Assembly (NCBI GenBank): GCA_037039685.1
Contig: JAWNGF010000013.1
Location: forward strand, 1,013,001 to 1,077,000
Origin: Ceratobasidium sp. AG-K
Taxonomy: Eukaryota; Basidiomycota; Agaricomycetes; Cantharellales; Ceratobasidiaceae
Direction: 5' to 3'
DNA length: 64,000 nucleotides
Program-made: the position numbers and the translations under genes
The notes under the pieces: model-generated
The model's database searches: none
What the model was told of the DNA's origin: nothing
What the model saw: only the letters and a program-made list of their open reading frames with translations
Part shown: positions 45,964 to 57,679 of the stretch, piece by piece
Layout of the letters: each line of letters starts with the position of its first letter
Position numbering within the stretch: the first letter of the stretch is position 1

Positions 45964-46994
45964 ATGGGCGATCGTCCGTTTTTCAGGTTATCAGCGGATG
46001 GGCCAGGACTCCAAGCTAGCAAGGCATCAGTTATAATTATAGTACGTGTATTCTCTATACGCTAGGGCCAAGCCTCATGCTCCAGTAGCCAGTTGTGTCC
46101 GCAGGCAACGTCTCACAGCTCTGCGCAGATCTCCTGATTCATACGCTAGCGCTACGTCAGATCGGCATCTTCGACCCTAGCTATTATGTACCGGCGGTTG
46201 GTGGGCAAGATGGTCTGACCACCGCGAGTATCTCCACACCGATGGAACGTATGTCCAATACTTGTACTCCATCGTTCCATATCTCATTTCGCGTAGTCTT
46301 TGGCCTTCCGAGCGGAGACGTATTTGTTCTCCAGCAACGCTCGCCAGTTCTCAAGGTTCGAATCTCAGCCCAGGAGTTGGGTTGCATTATTCATATTTGC
46401 TATGTCCCAGGATCGCAAAGCAGAATTCGTTCCCAGGTTGCTCGATACGTTACAAACCAACGGATTTGGCTCCATCTTGTTCTTGGTTGGGTCAGACCAA
46501 TCAACTCGGACGGATGCCCAAATGGGGTAACGTATATATCAAGCTGAGACTTCCCAATAGTTGTTGATCACACTGGTCCGCAGTTCGATACATTATCATA
46601 TTCTAGGCAAGGACACGACACAGGATCTGGTAACCTCGACTCCACTGGCTAACCTGTTAGAGTTACCGTCTCTGGGCCAGTCTCTGGAAGCTAAGGAAAC
46701 GGAGAACCAAATTATTCCTGGCACTGGCCTTGCGCGGCGACTTCTAATCGCACCTGGGGCTATACCACGTATTGCACTAGTGCAATACGTAGCCGAAGGG
46801 GACAACGTCCCCGACGCATATGCAATGGCTAATGCGGTTGCTAAATCCCTCAAAATTGAAATCAAAGGTATTCGCTCTATAACGTTCTATGCTGCATACA
46901 CTTTCTAATATATGATGCCACAGGCTGGAAACAGCCGGCGAGTTGGAATTTTGCCATGTATGGGTCTCCCCACGATCAGGAGTTATTTGGATAA
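45964..46994 (+). CDS. ADD66: Proteasome assembly chaperone 2 (PSMG2/Add66 family)
   Basis: Partner of PAC1 in guiding assembly of the 20S proteasome alpha ring. It starts MGDRPFFRLSADGPGLQ. After the first intron comes the family hallmark NVSQLCADLLIHTLALRQIG, then FDPSYYVPAVGGQDG and SISTPME. The next exon has GLPSGDVFVLQQRSPVLK, then KAEFVPRLLDTLQTNGFGSI, LFLVGSDQSTRTDAQMG, and a long exon (46.56-46.87 kb) with PGTGLARRLL and QYVAEGDNVPDAYAMANAV. The terminal WKQPASWNFAMYGSPHDQEL ends with TAA at 46992-46994, matching the family C-terminus (W-x-x-P-x-S-W...). All exon phases close. Length (~265 aa) is normal for fungi. Confidence 0.9.
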
Positions 46995-47561
46995 ATAATT
47001 TGCCCACGAATGCATGACGATCTACGTGCCTTGGTTTGATCACATCTGATGACCTCAACAACCTGATCCTCACATATCAAATGGCGAATTAAGTGGGTTT
47101 GCAATTATGGCGTTCCTATCGAGCCACAAGCAGCCCACGTTGAACAATCGGTTGAACCCGGCCCAATACATTTTGCATTACACATCTAAGTCTTATTTCA
47201 AGTTACAATGATGGAGCAACAACTTTGACCGTAAAGCAAGATTATGAAGCATCTGTATGTAATCTTCGAATCTCTCACTGAGCGGGTTCGCACGTTACTT
47301 GGCTCGCATTTCTTTGAAATGCTCGACTGTGAGGTGCCTCACTGGCCATTCAAGATCGTTAAGGTCACGTGCACCAATCGACGCTCGCAAGCTCAATGAC
47401 GCGACTGGTACGGTACTTCGCATCATCTGAGATATTACTATGCTACTTCTAGGGAATCCAATCCATCCCACTTTCATCTGTCCGATAGTTTGAAGCGTGA
47501 ATGTCGAGTCCGACCTCTACCCATTCCCTAGTTTGGCGGACCTGTTCCGCTCGCTATCCCT
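46995..47561. other. Intergenic, no supported gene
   Basis: Spacer between the chaperone gene and the following plus-strand gene. A 60-codon minus-strand frame at 47295-47477 has no support. Confidence 0.4.
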
Positions 47562-49960
47562 ATGATACTCGATGCACTCGCCGAGCGGAACGTGAGTCCA
47601 AGTGGTGCAGGTTAGTAATCAAAATAAGCTTTCTGCCCTAGGCTCATATGGCGAGAGCTTACTCCACTGGCCCTAGCATCCATGAAGAGGTTGAAGGAAA
47701 GCTACTTAAATTGTACAAGCGTCACACAACCGCTTTAGAGTCCGATATGGCCCTCCGTAAGGCGGTGTTCAACGCCCGATCACTGGTGCTCAAAGACCGG
47801 GCCAACTCCATGGCGACCCTCGATGGGCTCCGTACTTGGTACGCCGAAGCACGAAGTCAGTGGGTTTTGGCAACAAGGTAATAAACCAACTGTATTGGTA
47901 TACAACTTTATCACGGGTCGTCTAACACCCTTTCGCCAGGGCATTGGACACTCGCGTACGGCATCACAGTGCATTCTACGGTGGTGGGGATGCCGGGCAC
48001 TTGCAATATCTTGATTTTCTGTAAGATAACCAAGATTCCGACCGGCCGGGAGCTTCTTGCACTTACTACCATCTCAGACGCACGTTGATATCGGGACTAG
48101 AAGATTTTATGCAAAAATGCGATGAACTAGGATACGAGGTATATATTTTGCCAACTCGCGACCACTAGTCTACTGATGCATCTATTTTTTGTAGTTGTTA
48201 CTGCAAAAGGAACGTGCGAAATGGGTCCAAAACGCGCCACCACCTTCCAATACTAGTTCGGCAGGCTGTGGCATGGAAACTGCCGCGGCTTCTCAGATGG
48301 GCGTTCCTGATACCGGCTCCGATCCATGTACAGAACCGAATCGGGCCCTAGACGAGGGTCAGACACTGCTGACGCCTCCGCCTAGTCCGTCATCCAAGCG
48401 CCGAAAGTCGAAGGCCAAGTCAAAATCTAAACAACCTACGCAGGAGGACCCTGCTGGATGCCAGAGTACGGACTGCCCAGACGAGACTGTATGTCGGGAC
48501 TCACAGAAACGGGAGACGGTTGTCCAACGTCTCTGCACCTTTCTTGAACCGGAACTAGGAAGTGGCAAGTCACTCGACCCGACAAGCATATCTTTGAGTT
48601 GACCAATTACCCCCTCCAGGCACATCACACCGTGCCGAGGTCTTTGCCACCTTTTTCAGACGTGCAATTGCTCGCTCGCCCTCACTTTTTGTGCGCGTTC
48701 GCACTTGGGAGCACGAACCGGATAGTACTACCCCCCAGGTTATGCAGCATACCAATCATCTCCAGCCATCGAGCGCGTGGGTTGTAGCCAAGTTTATCCG
48801 CTCGAATGCACTTTCCCAATCGGAGCTCGAACGTCTAGTCAAGAAATTACCGTTTGTCCGAGGGGAAAGCATGCCAGCCGAGCTCATTCGGAGCGCAGTT
48901 GCGGATACGTTCAGACCAGGGGGAATGATAAACGAAAATTGCATTCCTCTGCTTGGAGGCTGGGTCTTTGAGAAGACGTGGGTTCGACCAATGCCGGCTG
49001 TTGCCTGGGACGCGATGCATCAATTGGTGTGTTTGCAATTGTAATGCACCCTAAAATACATGGATTAACCGGGCTTTGTATTAGGTGGCGTGCGCTGGAT
49101 GCGCTCTTGGTGTGTCTCGATCATTTGAAGAGGCCCTACAAGTTCGACGATCTGCATTTGTTGGAGGGTGTCATGAAGATGCACTGCGTCTGGGCGTGCC
49201 AGTTCCTGCCTGCCTTCCGGACGGTGCAGTTCCTCGGTTCCCACGCTGGCAGGACCAATGCTCTCCCCCTGAAATTACAATGCGTATACTCAATGTGTGG
49301 CTCGTGGCCGATAATCGCAAGACAAAGCGCTTTGAGCTCAAAAAGTTTACTCCCAAGGTAAGTTTCAGAAACTGAGCGCATATATCTTGGGTTGATTGGC
49401 CTTGTTTTATCAAGACTCATGGAATGAAGGCCACGTATAGCGAGCATGAGGAGCGCCATTGGATTTACATGAGAATGGTCGGTCCCGTCGATATCGATGA
49501 CGGTCTATATCTGATATTCTGTTAGCGATGGTCTGATTCCCGGTTGTCGTCATTCGTGTCTTCTTTGAACGCTTCGGACAAGTATACTGTCCTTGCGCAG
49601 CGTAATACCAAACCCGACCCGACCCAAGTTCACGTACCAGATAAAGAATCCGATGCCTGGGTTTCGCGTATTCGTAGCGGAGCAACGCCTGTCGCGAGGC
49701 GTTCCGCCCGATGGACCACTTCTACGGTCTTCAGAATGGAGATATTTGAATATTTCCACAAGCGTTCCCCCGAAGCGAAAGCCGGGCTGACATACCAGGA
49801 CGAGACCAATATTTTGGATGTAGTCGTTATGGACAACGACAATGGGGACTGGTCTCCATTCTTGCAGAGCGTTGGAGACTTTCTTCTCTCTGCCTGCGGC
49901 TACTCTTCGCTTGACGCTATGCTAACCGGGGAATTGGTGACTACCAAACCGCCCGTGTGA
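47562..49960 (+). CDS. Unrecognised multi-exon protein with a basic nuclear-type signal
   Basis: I do not recognise this protein. The exon chain starts MILDALAERN and then AHMARAYSTGPSIHEEVEGK. A helical, Lys/Arg/Glu-rich region follows (LLKLYKRHTTALESDMALRK, TWYAEARSQWVLATR, RTLISGLEDFMQKCDELGYE). Then comes a low-complexity TPPPSPSSKRRKSKAKSKSK segment (~48370-48430), a good bipartite nuclear signal. The second half has SAWVVAKFIRSNALSQSELE, MPAELIRSAVADTF, ITMRILNVWLVADNRKTKRF, then the final exon SSFVSSLNASDKYTVLAQRN to VTTKPPV (TGA at 49958). Most splices close; the joint at ~48598/48662 does not, by one base. N-terminal helices suggest a coiled-coil assembly domain. The start may lie further upstream, because the frame is open before the ATG. 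Confidence 0.55.
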
Positions 49961-50180
49961 ATTAGATTCCGGTTATAACGGGGTTTGAGTGTACGTATGT
50001 CAAATATATAGGAGTTATGAAGATCCTGGTGCTTCCAGCGACCACACTCGCAGCGTAAAACACCGCTCAGTAGAACGGAGAATAGATCCATAGTGATGTT
50101 ATGTATTCCAAGTTACTGTATTTCAGGTTACAGGATATGCCACCGATTTTCCGCCGCTGCGATAGGAAGTATACCATCGC

Positions 50181-51847
50181 TTACTGGCCCAGCCACGGCA
50201 CATTCTCGGCAAAGTATTCGTGTGAGCTGTAGGGGGAGAGAAATCAGTTACTCATGCAGTATTTCATTGATGTGTACCAGACGTACTCTGCGTTCATAAC
50301 CGCGCGGCCCGGGTCGTTGCGGGCGAGGTCGCGGGCCGCACCTTGGCCGTATGCGTGATCAGCGGTTCCAGCGTACTCGGGGAAGTGAGACGCTTCGTGA
50401 ATGATGGTTCCGGCCTTTGAGTCTGTGCCCTCGAGCGGTGCCCTCCAGAACGCTCCGCCTAGCATTTGTGTCAATAAACTTAGTAGCGAAATCGACTAGG
50501 GAAGCGCTGGTAAACGTACAGAGGTAGACTTCTTTGAAATGGCCGGGGATGATCACGTATGCGAAGATACCCTAATCGAGCACATTAGATTTTTGTGAAT
50601 GTACGTGGGGATAGAAAACGTACATTATCGGTGCACGTGCAATCATAGCTGAAGGTGGGAGGGTTGAAACGGATAGCCTACCAGCCACAGGGTCAGTCAA
50701 GCAGTTCGTGCAAAATCGTCGTATCACTTACATCAAAGTGCCTGAAAACGGTGTTGTAACGGCCTGAGTCCCAAGCTCCGAACCACTACATTAGACGGCA
50801 TCAACGTCAGGGGCAGAGTCAGGTCTAAATACCAAGCGCACAAACCTCGGTGTAGCGCCTGGTACCCCAAGGCCCATCACGCAAGAACCTAGACAGACCG
50901 GGCGTGAGAACCTTATTTGGTGATTATCGCATCGGTACAGAGACGTACCCGTGAGCACCATGAGCCATGTTATCCGCGCTGGCGGCCGCGCTGTTGATTT
51001 GTCCAATCTGATCGTTGTTGCATCCACGGAACAATGCGCGCTTTGAAGCAGACTTTCCTTCTTGGAAAGCCCCGGATCCGTGCGCCGCACCACGGGCGCC
51101 CGGCTGCAGCCTAGGACCAGAGAGGCGGCCGCTGACAGCGACCTCCGCGACTGTTTCCTCCGTTGCCTCGAGGGGAGTAATGCTACCGTCGGCGCCTACA
51201 GAGAGGAAGGTACGCGCCCGGGCCGAAGCCCTGAGCTTGTACTTTCCAGCTCCACCGCCCTTGCCGCTGAAGTCATAGGTCGATGCCACTGACAATGAAC
51301 CATTGGTCAGATGATCTCATGCGCAACGAAACCGCCACTAACAGCTATGAGTGACATTGAACGTAGCACCAGGTGCGATGGTGGTAAACAACTCGGCATT
51401 TCCAGCCTTAATAGCAGCTGCGGGGCTGTACTTGACCTGTTATTGTTCGATGCGAGGTGAGCTGTGACCGTGCGCAGGAGGTACGAGACACCTACGCGGA
51501 TACCAGTAAAGTTGAGCGATGGGCTGCTAACTAGGTTAGACTCGGCCCGGGCAATCTGGAAGCTATCCGTCTCCCAAGTAGAGAGAGCAGAGTTCGGGTC
51601 GTTGAGCAGGCGCAAGGCCTCGGTTCCGGTATTCTTGATGGATGTGGTTATCTTAAGCGCCGAAACGTCAGCAACCGACGCAGGACCTGACAGAAATATA
51701 AATCCAAGTCAGAAACAAAATCGATGTCCGGAGTAAGAAAAATAAGACAGTACCGAAGGTGCTCAAAGTAAGACTCGGCTTTGCGGATGCCGTGCTTGCG
51801 CTCAGCAGCGATGCCAAAACAATGCCGAAAGATGCAGTAGAGATCAT
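50181..51847 (-). CDS. Peptidyl-Lys metalloendopeptidase (M35, aspzincin), secreted
   Basis: Secreted zinc protease that cuts on the N-side of Lys, close to the Grifola and Armillaria enzymes. The signal peptide is STASFGIVLASLLSASTASA. A propeptide follows (ITTSIKNTGTEALRLLNDPN, NVTHS). The mature enzyme starts around RALFRGCNNDQIGQINSAAA. Further blocks are GPWGTRRYTEWFGAWDSGRY, PTFSYDCTCTDN, FAYVIIPGHFKEVYLC and GAFWRAPLEGTDSKAGT. The catalytic IIHEASHF (HExxH) is followed by GTADHAYG, whose Asp is the third zinc ligand of aspzincins. The C-terminus is SHEYFAENVPWLG before TAA at 50181-50183. About nine exons, and the frames I checked close. All catalytic residues are present. Probably for nutrition or host-protein attack. 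Confidence 0.92.
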
Positions 51848-52922
51848 GTCGAATAGGGGACTTGTGTTCCTTGAGGACATTGGTGCATACGCTCAAGCAG
51901 GTTTTATGCAAGAAATCTCTCCGAGTTAACCAGTGAGTAATCATTGTATTCGGGCTTGGCATCATCGGTAGTGGGCAGTATTGCATTCGAGAGACCTGTA
52001 GCACATGCAACAGCGACAGTGTCCGCGATGGCGAAAGCAGCTGCGACCGCTTCTTGCATTACAGCGTGTCGAGGGAGTAGCGTCACACGAGAATACGAAG
52101 CAGTAATACGAGCTGAATTACAAGGGTCAGCCGGAGGCGAGCGACTTCGCAGGTTTTCTGAAGCTAGCCAGAGCCGTTCTCAGAGCGCGTATCAAACCGA
52201 CTAACATGCCCGAGTACCCCGAGCCGCGGACACCTCCTGAAGACGCAATTAGTTCTGATGCCCAGTTACAAGACTAGTTCTGAATCCCCGTCCACTAACG
52301 TGTGAGAAGGAATGCCCGGGTTTGCCGTTAGGCTACATGAAGACCACATCGTGGGATACCTAGCAGACACTCACGATCAGGTATTGATGAGTTGGGTGAC
52401 TAAGCCGGTGCTGCCCAGTTGCCACTATAATCCGATTTATCTTGGCGAATTGGAGATCTCCATCACGCACAGGGGTATTTTGAATATCTCACAAATCTCG
52501 CTGAGATTCATGTATTCGAGCCACGAGGAATCACAACACAGAGAGCACGTCCAGTCACAGAAACATCGAACGAAGGTGGATCAAGAGAACGAAGGCGGAT
52601 CGGCAGAACAAACTGTACCAACCAAAATAGAGAACGAAGTGGTCGCAAATTGCGAAGAAATACAAGTCTCAAACACGAACCCAGGGAAAGAACGCAACCA
52701 CACAACTTCCAGTGGCGATATTCAGCCATATGGCAATATCCAGGCTCCCAACCTCGCAACTTGCCAAGCGCACTAATTCGCTCAGAGCGAATATTCAAAC
52801 GCGGCGGACCGCAAAGGGATATGCACGGCGTGCCGGGATGAGGGTGCGCTTAGGAGGTGGCGGAACAATCACAGATGTAGCGCCCTATATAAAAGTCATC
52901 GATCCTGTTAGAGCGGTTACTG
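51848..52922. other. Intergenic, one unsupported 154-codon frame
   Basis: A plus-strand ATG frame at 52312-52776 is Gln/Glu/Asn-rich in its second half, with no motif or intron chain. I leave it as unsupported. Confidence 0.35.
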
Positions 52923-53265
52923 TCAACTTGGAAAAACACATACAGCTTGGTTGCACATAGAAGCGGCAGTGTTGTAGGCAGCCCTTAGGTCATCCGCATT
53001 GGAGCACGAAGATTGGAAGCAGGCGTATGTGCCTTGGACAAATGTCTCGTTAGCGCACAAGCACGCGTTGTCCGTGGCGGAGCACGAGCCCATAGGCGCC
53101 GTTCCGATGCAGGCTAATCAAAGACTAAAAGGTTAGCTGATGAATGAGTGACCAAAAGAGGTACCCACGTTGGCTGCAAGTCGGGTAGCTCTGGGCCTGG
53201 CAAACCTGGAGGAAGGCAAACATGATGGAGAGAACGACAATTGAGAACTTGGCAAAGGAGAGCAT
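52923..53265 (-). CDS. Small secreted CFEM-domain protein
   Basis: CFEM proteins are fungal extracellular 8-Cys modules linked to haem/iron uptake, adhesion and virulence. Exon 1 encodes a signal peptide (SFAKFSIVVLSIMFAFLQVC, cleavage about ...QA|QS), then YPTCSQ. The intron (GTGGGT...ATTAG) is followed by PCIGTAPMGSCSATDNACLC and ANETFVQGTYACFQSSCSNA, ending NQAVCVFPS. Cysteine spacing fits CFEM, including the D-x-x-C-x-C core; one extra Cys lies at the C-terminus. The mature protein is ~70 residues. There is no C-terminal hydrophobic tail, so no GPI anchor: a free secreted form. Start ATG at 53265. Upstream a TATA-like 'ttaatatac' lies ~75 bp away. Confidence 0.85.
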
Positions 53266-54027
53266 TGTGTTATGTTTGGAGTGTAAAGAGAGACGAACGA
53301 ATGTGATGATGAAGGAGAATCGCGCTGGGCCCCATCTTAATATACTGCCGAGCGTCGGTCCGATGAACGTCGCGCCGAAGAGCAATGATGTCTTTTGACC
53401 TCGAATAGTCTAGATGCTAGGCACCCGTACCGCTATCTAACCCCGAGGCGGGGCTAGTTGGTAGCGAGATATTTGGGGCGTCGGTGTTAGGCAGTTCGGG
53501 AAGCGGGTGAATACAGATTTGGTAGTAAAAGACGCGCTGTGCGCTCATGCCACTGGTGGGTTGCTGTAATTTGTCGTGAATGTCGAGTACTTCTATCCAT
53601 TGTTCGGTGTGTATGGTAAGGCGAGAAAGAGATATTGCCAATATCTCAAACACAACACCCACGTGAGCGACGTCAAGCTTACCGCAATCGGGGAATGCAT
53701 GCTGATCGTGAACTATTATGGCTTGAGCTAACTTTTGTGCTGACAATCCAGAGACGTCACAGGAACGTTCGATCAAAATTGCTATTGATCCTAGGGGCTC
53801 GCAATTATTCACTGTGAGAGCGGTAATCAAAACTCTCGGTTCCGTTGCTGATGTTCACGATCGAGAACGCGACGTAGCCACCAATAGGGTCTTGGCGTGC
53901 ATCTTAGGCTGTGGGTTATAAAATACCTCGCGGTTAGCACCCCATGTCAAGAAAGTCACGACGTATATTCATGCTAAGCACATATAGATCCCAAACCATG
54001 CCGCGTTCGTCTCACAAAACCACACAC
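53266..54027. other. Region with an uncertain minus-strand frame
   Basis: A 137-codon minus-strand frame (53417-53830) contains VGVVFEILAISLSRLTIHTE and looks protein-like. I can neither name it nor extend it by introns. It may be an exon remnant. Confidence 0.3.
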
Positions 54028-54818
54028 TAGTCCAACAGACTGAGCACCTCCACAAACCCGTCGTCTGCGGCGACCCTCAGTTCGACGGTGTTACGAGCAT
54101 TGATTGCAAAGTCCGAACTGACCAAGTGCTGAATGAACATGTATGTCATGTCCGTGGCTGCGAATACCCCAGAGAGGTCGTTCATGTGGTGTTACTCACG
54201 ACCCACAAAGCTCTCGGAATCCAGTTGATGCTTGTGCTAGTTGAATTCTAGTCCCAAGTCAACCCACGTCGTATTTTCACTGGTGTAGTACTACCTACCT
54301 TGATCTCCAAGAATGACTTCTTGTTTGTCGTAGCGTTCTTTCCACCCAGTACTCCAGCATTAGCCAACATCCAACTTCCAGTGCAGATCCCGAGCAGGTA
54401 CTACAGACCTGACCAGTATCATTGTATCCGGCGATTCACCCAGAAAATTGATTTCGAACTCGTGAGAAGCATTACGGTTAAGCCGCAGCAGTCTGCGCTC
54501 GGGGCCTTTGGACATGAACTTCAGAACCTTGATCGGACCTGTTCAGGTCTACAGTCTCGTGATGCTCAGCCGTTCGGCGATACGGCAGACACATAGTGAA
54601 GGTCCAGGGCAACGATCTTCGGGAATATCACTGCCCCGAGCTTCTATGTGGCGCGCGTTTAGGTTAGTCTGGTGCGCATCTAGATCAACGGTTGTCAACG
54701 CTGCGGCAGACGTGCTAGACTGTACACTACTGTCAGTATTGAGTGAAGTATTTGCCACGCACAGGAAAGCCGCTGTGACGAAAGAACTAGCGAGATAAGA
54801 CTGGGGTAAGGTCATCAT
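54028..54818 (-). pseudogene. DJ-1/PfpI family gene, decayed tandem copy
   Basis: Paralogue of the next gene. The minus strand holds the nucleophile elbow region [20 protein letters not shown] (~54360-54390), then [11 protein letters not shown]. Near the end comes DMTYMFIQHLVSSDFAINAR...ELRVAADDGF, ending before TAG at 54028. The N-terminal frame begins MMTLPQSYLASSFVTAAFLC, a possible signal peptide not present in the sister copy. The central part changes frame repeatedly and has stops (for example just after VSAVSPNG), so I call it a pseudogene. Family: glutamine-amidotransferase-like DJ-1/PfpI proteins with a catalytic Cys in the C-T-G elbow, as seen here. Confidence 0.7.
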
Positions 54819-54970
54819 TTGCAGAGCGGCGAGTAAGAGTTGGAGGTTGTAGCACTATCGCCGAACAGGTCGCTGTTTTTTTGAAGTGACGTGCAGCCAT
54901 GAAGGCCAATCAAAAATAATCTTTATTGCATTGGTTTTGTAATTTTGTAGTTACGGTAGTTATACACGTC

Positions 54971-55829
54971 CTAAGCGAGGCCATAGGTGGCGGCGAATTC
55001 GTCGTCATCGGCATGCGTTGCCCTAAGCTCCATTGCGTTCGCACGCGCAACTGCGAAGGCCTCTCCGGCGACTGTCTTGAGAAACTCAACCCCCATATCT
55101 TGGCCGGCCGTCACGCCGGAGCTGGTCCACACGTTTCCATCCACCACCCATCGGGCTTTCGGCACCCACTGAATAGCCGAACTGGTCTTCTCCTGCAGGT
55201 GGAGTGAGTTGGCGGGTAGCAAACTAGAAAACATCGACAGGTGCCTCACTTGGACCGCTTTGAACCTGGACTTGTTGGTAGTAGCCCGTTTTCCTTCCAG
55301 CAGCCCCGCTCCAGCCAGTAGCCAGCTCCCAGTGCAAACTGATAGAACGTACTTGGCCTTGGATCCTTGATTTTTGATAAATTCCACCGTCGCTTTGGAG
55401 ACTAGCTCGGGGTCTGCGCCAAATCCTGCAGGGGGTTGTTGGTTGAGAGATCAGTCACCCATGACCGAATACTACCGAGCTTACCACCCGGCACTACAAT
55501 AACGTCGAATTGCATTGCTTCGGGCCCACTCGACTGAACGACTTAGTGGGTACCACCCCAAGTCCAGAGCCCGGCTGAACAGGTTCAAGAGTATCTACCA
55601 GGTAGTCGACCTCGAAAAGTGTTTATGGCCGAGGAAAGTCGGGGAGCGCGCTTATCGAAGGCCAGGCGTGATTCACTCCCGCTGACCCGATGAGCTCCAT
55701 AGGACCTATAATCGAGTAAGAAGGTAAGCTTAAAGTTTGTGATGTTGAAATGAGCACCTATTGGTAGTCTAGAGTTGTGACATTGGGGAAGAGCACGACG
55801 GCAAGAGAGAGGCTCGGGATTTCTGACAT
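54971..55829 (-). CDS. DJ-1/PfpI family protein, apparently frame-broken
   Basis: DJ-1/PfpI (ThiJ) fold, usually a glyoxalase, chaperone-like or isonitrile-hydratase-type enzyme; the exact activity cannot be told. The start MSEIPSLSLAVVLFPNVTTL is the first beta strand. Next are VDTLEPVQPGSG, then MQFDVIVVPGG, then FGADPELVSKATVEFIKNQG. The elbow is YVLSVCTGSWLLAGAGLLEG with the nucleophile Cys. After an intron come SSAIQWVPKARWVVDG and VWTSSGVTAGQDMGVEFLKT (the His usual after SSG is absent), ending YGLA. Two defects: the first exon reads into TAG right where the intron donor should be (~55760), and a one-base shift lies near 55540. The 3' two thirds are intact, so it is either recently broken or mis-assembled. 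Confidence 0.75.
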
Positions 55830-55914
55830 GATCGCAGAGATTGATTCTTTCACCCACCGCTCCGAGTGCAAAGCTGGTAAAGACGATGCCAGTGATCTAC
55901 CACCACCTGGCTGA

Positions 55915-56815
55915 CAAAGGACCCTGGTGAACGCAGTTGGTGCCCACCGCCAGCCACTGTCACGTCGCCTGGCTCACACACCCATGCACAAACCATAATA
56001 ACCATACGCATACATCGACGTGTGTGGTTATTTGACCTTCCCTCCATCCCTTCTGTAGCTGTTCTCGCCGGAATTGGCCGCCCGCCCGCGTGCCTACTCG
56101 CGTTTTGGTGGCCGACTCACCCACATCACTTTCTCTCAGGCTCCCCTCGCCCATCCCGGTGCCTGACTACATGTCGTCGAATAGCCATATATGCGCACCC
56201 GAACCAGAGCATGCACTGGAGGCAAGGAGCGTATGTATATTACATATGGATCTTGCTAAGCGCCGGGCCGGGTCTGTTGTGACCATCTATCAGTTTCGAA
56301 GCAAAGCCTCCCGTTTCGACTATCTAACTAAGTATAAGAGCGTATCCTGCATAACCTATAGTATGTCTCCAATTCAATGACATCTTGACCCAATTGAAGT
56401 GTCCACCCATCCAAAGCTTGCCACTCTACTGTGCAACGATCTAAGTTGCAAAAGTAGCCTTCAACTTCGTACTCTCAGGGTGTACTTCGTAGAGGATCTC
56501 GAAACGATTTTCACTCATCGTAAGTAAGGATTATTTGTCGGGTAAATGTTATGTCTGCCCTATATCTTAAGATTTATACCATATCCGGGTGGGCGCAGTT
56601 CCTAACGTTACGCACGTCAACTTTGATACCCGATTCATTGTGGTCAGCGTGGGCTACAGCTCTGCGGGCGTGGCTCCCATTACTGTGCTAGGCGGACAAA
56701 AGGGAGAAGTTACCCCAGGATGTCAATAAGCGTCAATAAGTATAAAATCGTGGCAAGCCAAACGTTTTCATTTCGGATTGTGGAGACTTTGCAAGGAATG
56801 TGACAAGCAAGGTAA
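55915..56815 (+). repeat. Left member of a long direct-repeat pair flanking the NLR gene
   Basis: Aligns by eye in the same orientation with 62630-63975. Shared blocks: 'ggtgaa.gc.gt.ggtg' (start), 'catcccttctgt.gc.gttctc', 'cgaagc..agcctccc.tttc', 'agtatgtctc.aat', 'gcgttacgcacgtca', and 'ttcatttcggattgtggagactttgcaag' against its right counterpart. It ends with a TATA-like tataaaat (~56740). Confidence 0.75.
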
Positions 56816-57679
56816 CTCTCTCCTCTCATTAATTAGTGGCAGATTCATAATGGCTGTTGTCGGGTGCAGCCTTTGCTCACCCATGTCTCAGAGTTGGCTA
56901 CCCACTCGCTCACGCTCTTGGAGTCCAAATTGTTCATCCCAATCCGGCAAAGCACCGCCTCGCACTCGCACTCACACCTCGTTTATTCTATATTCCGAAG
57001 CAGCCTGAAACAGAGGTCTACTGGTACAGGGCGCGGTGTGATGGACGACAGTAGCTTATGTTCCTTTTTCTTTATATGTGATCATCCTGTTCGACTCGAG
57101 TTCTAACGCTTGCCGCTATAGTGATCCCAACTGACCTGGTAGCTTGTTCATTGCCCTATCATTTGCGCGGCGTCGGATCACAAGGCTACGTTAAATAATT
57201 GTGATTCACAGGAGGGTATAGATATAATGCATTTTGTTCCAGGTGAATGCACGAGTTGCCATTGTACGGCTGCTAGATGCGGTGAATTTATAATATAAAC
57301 TACGTACCTAAAGCACCCGTGCTATACTGTTTTGTAGACTGGCATTGAGTATGTCACCCTCTGTCGATTGCCCGTTGCGGGCACTCGCACTACAGCTCGA
57401 ACCACTCGGCCGTATTTCTCCTATTCCTTGACGGCGCTGCCGGCGTTGCCGTATCTTGAAGGGCAAGAGCGCTCCAGGTCACTTCCAAGTTAAGTCCGGT
57501 ATCGCCGACTTCGGTACGCTGGGCGCTTTACTGTCATCTTTCTTTTGACTGCTTCAAGTTGGCCTCGTGCACGCTATCCGGAGGCAATCAGTTTGTCGAC
57601 GTCGCAGCCATTTCTACCAACTCTACGGTCACAATACTTTCGTACTCCACCTCCTACTCACTGTCAAGTCGGGGGCTAC
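56816..57679. promoter_or_regulatory. Upstream region of the NLR gene
   Basis: No gene supported. It should include the promoter and 5'UTR of the NLR gene whose ATG is placed at 57680. Confidence 0.4.

Noticed and set aside
52312..52776. 154-codon plus-strand frame
   Set aside because: Gln/Glu-rich, no family resemblance, no splice evidence.
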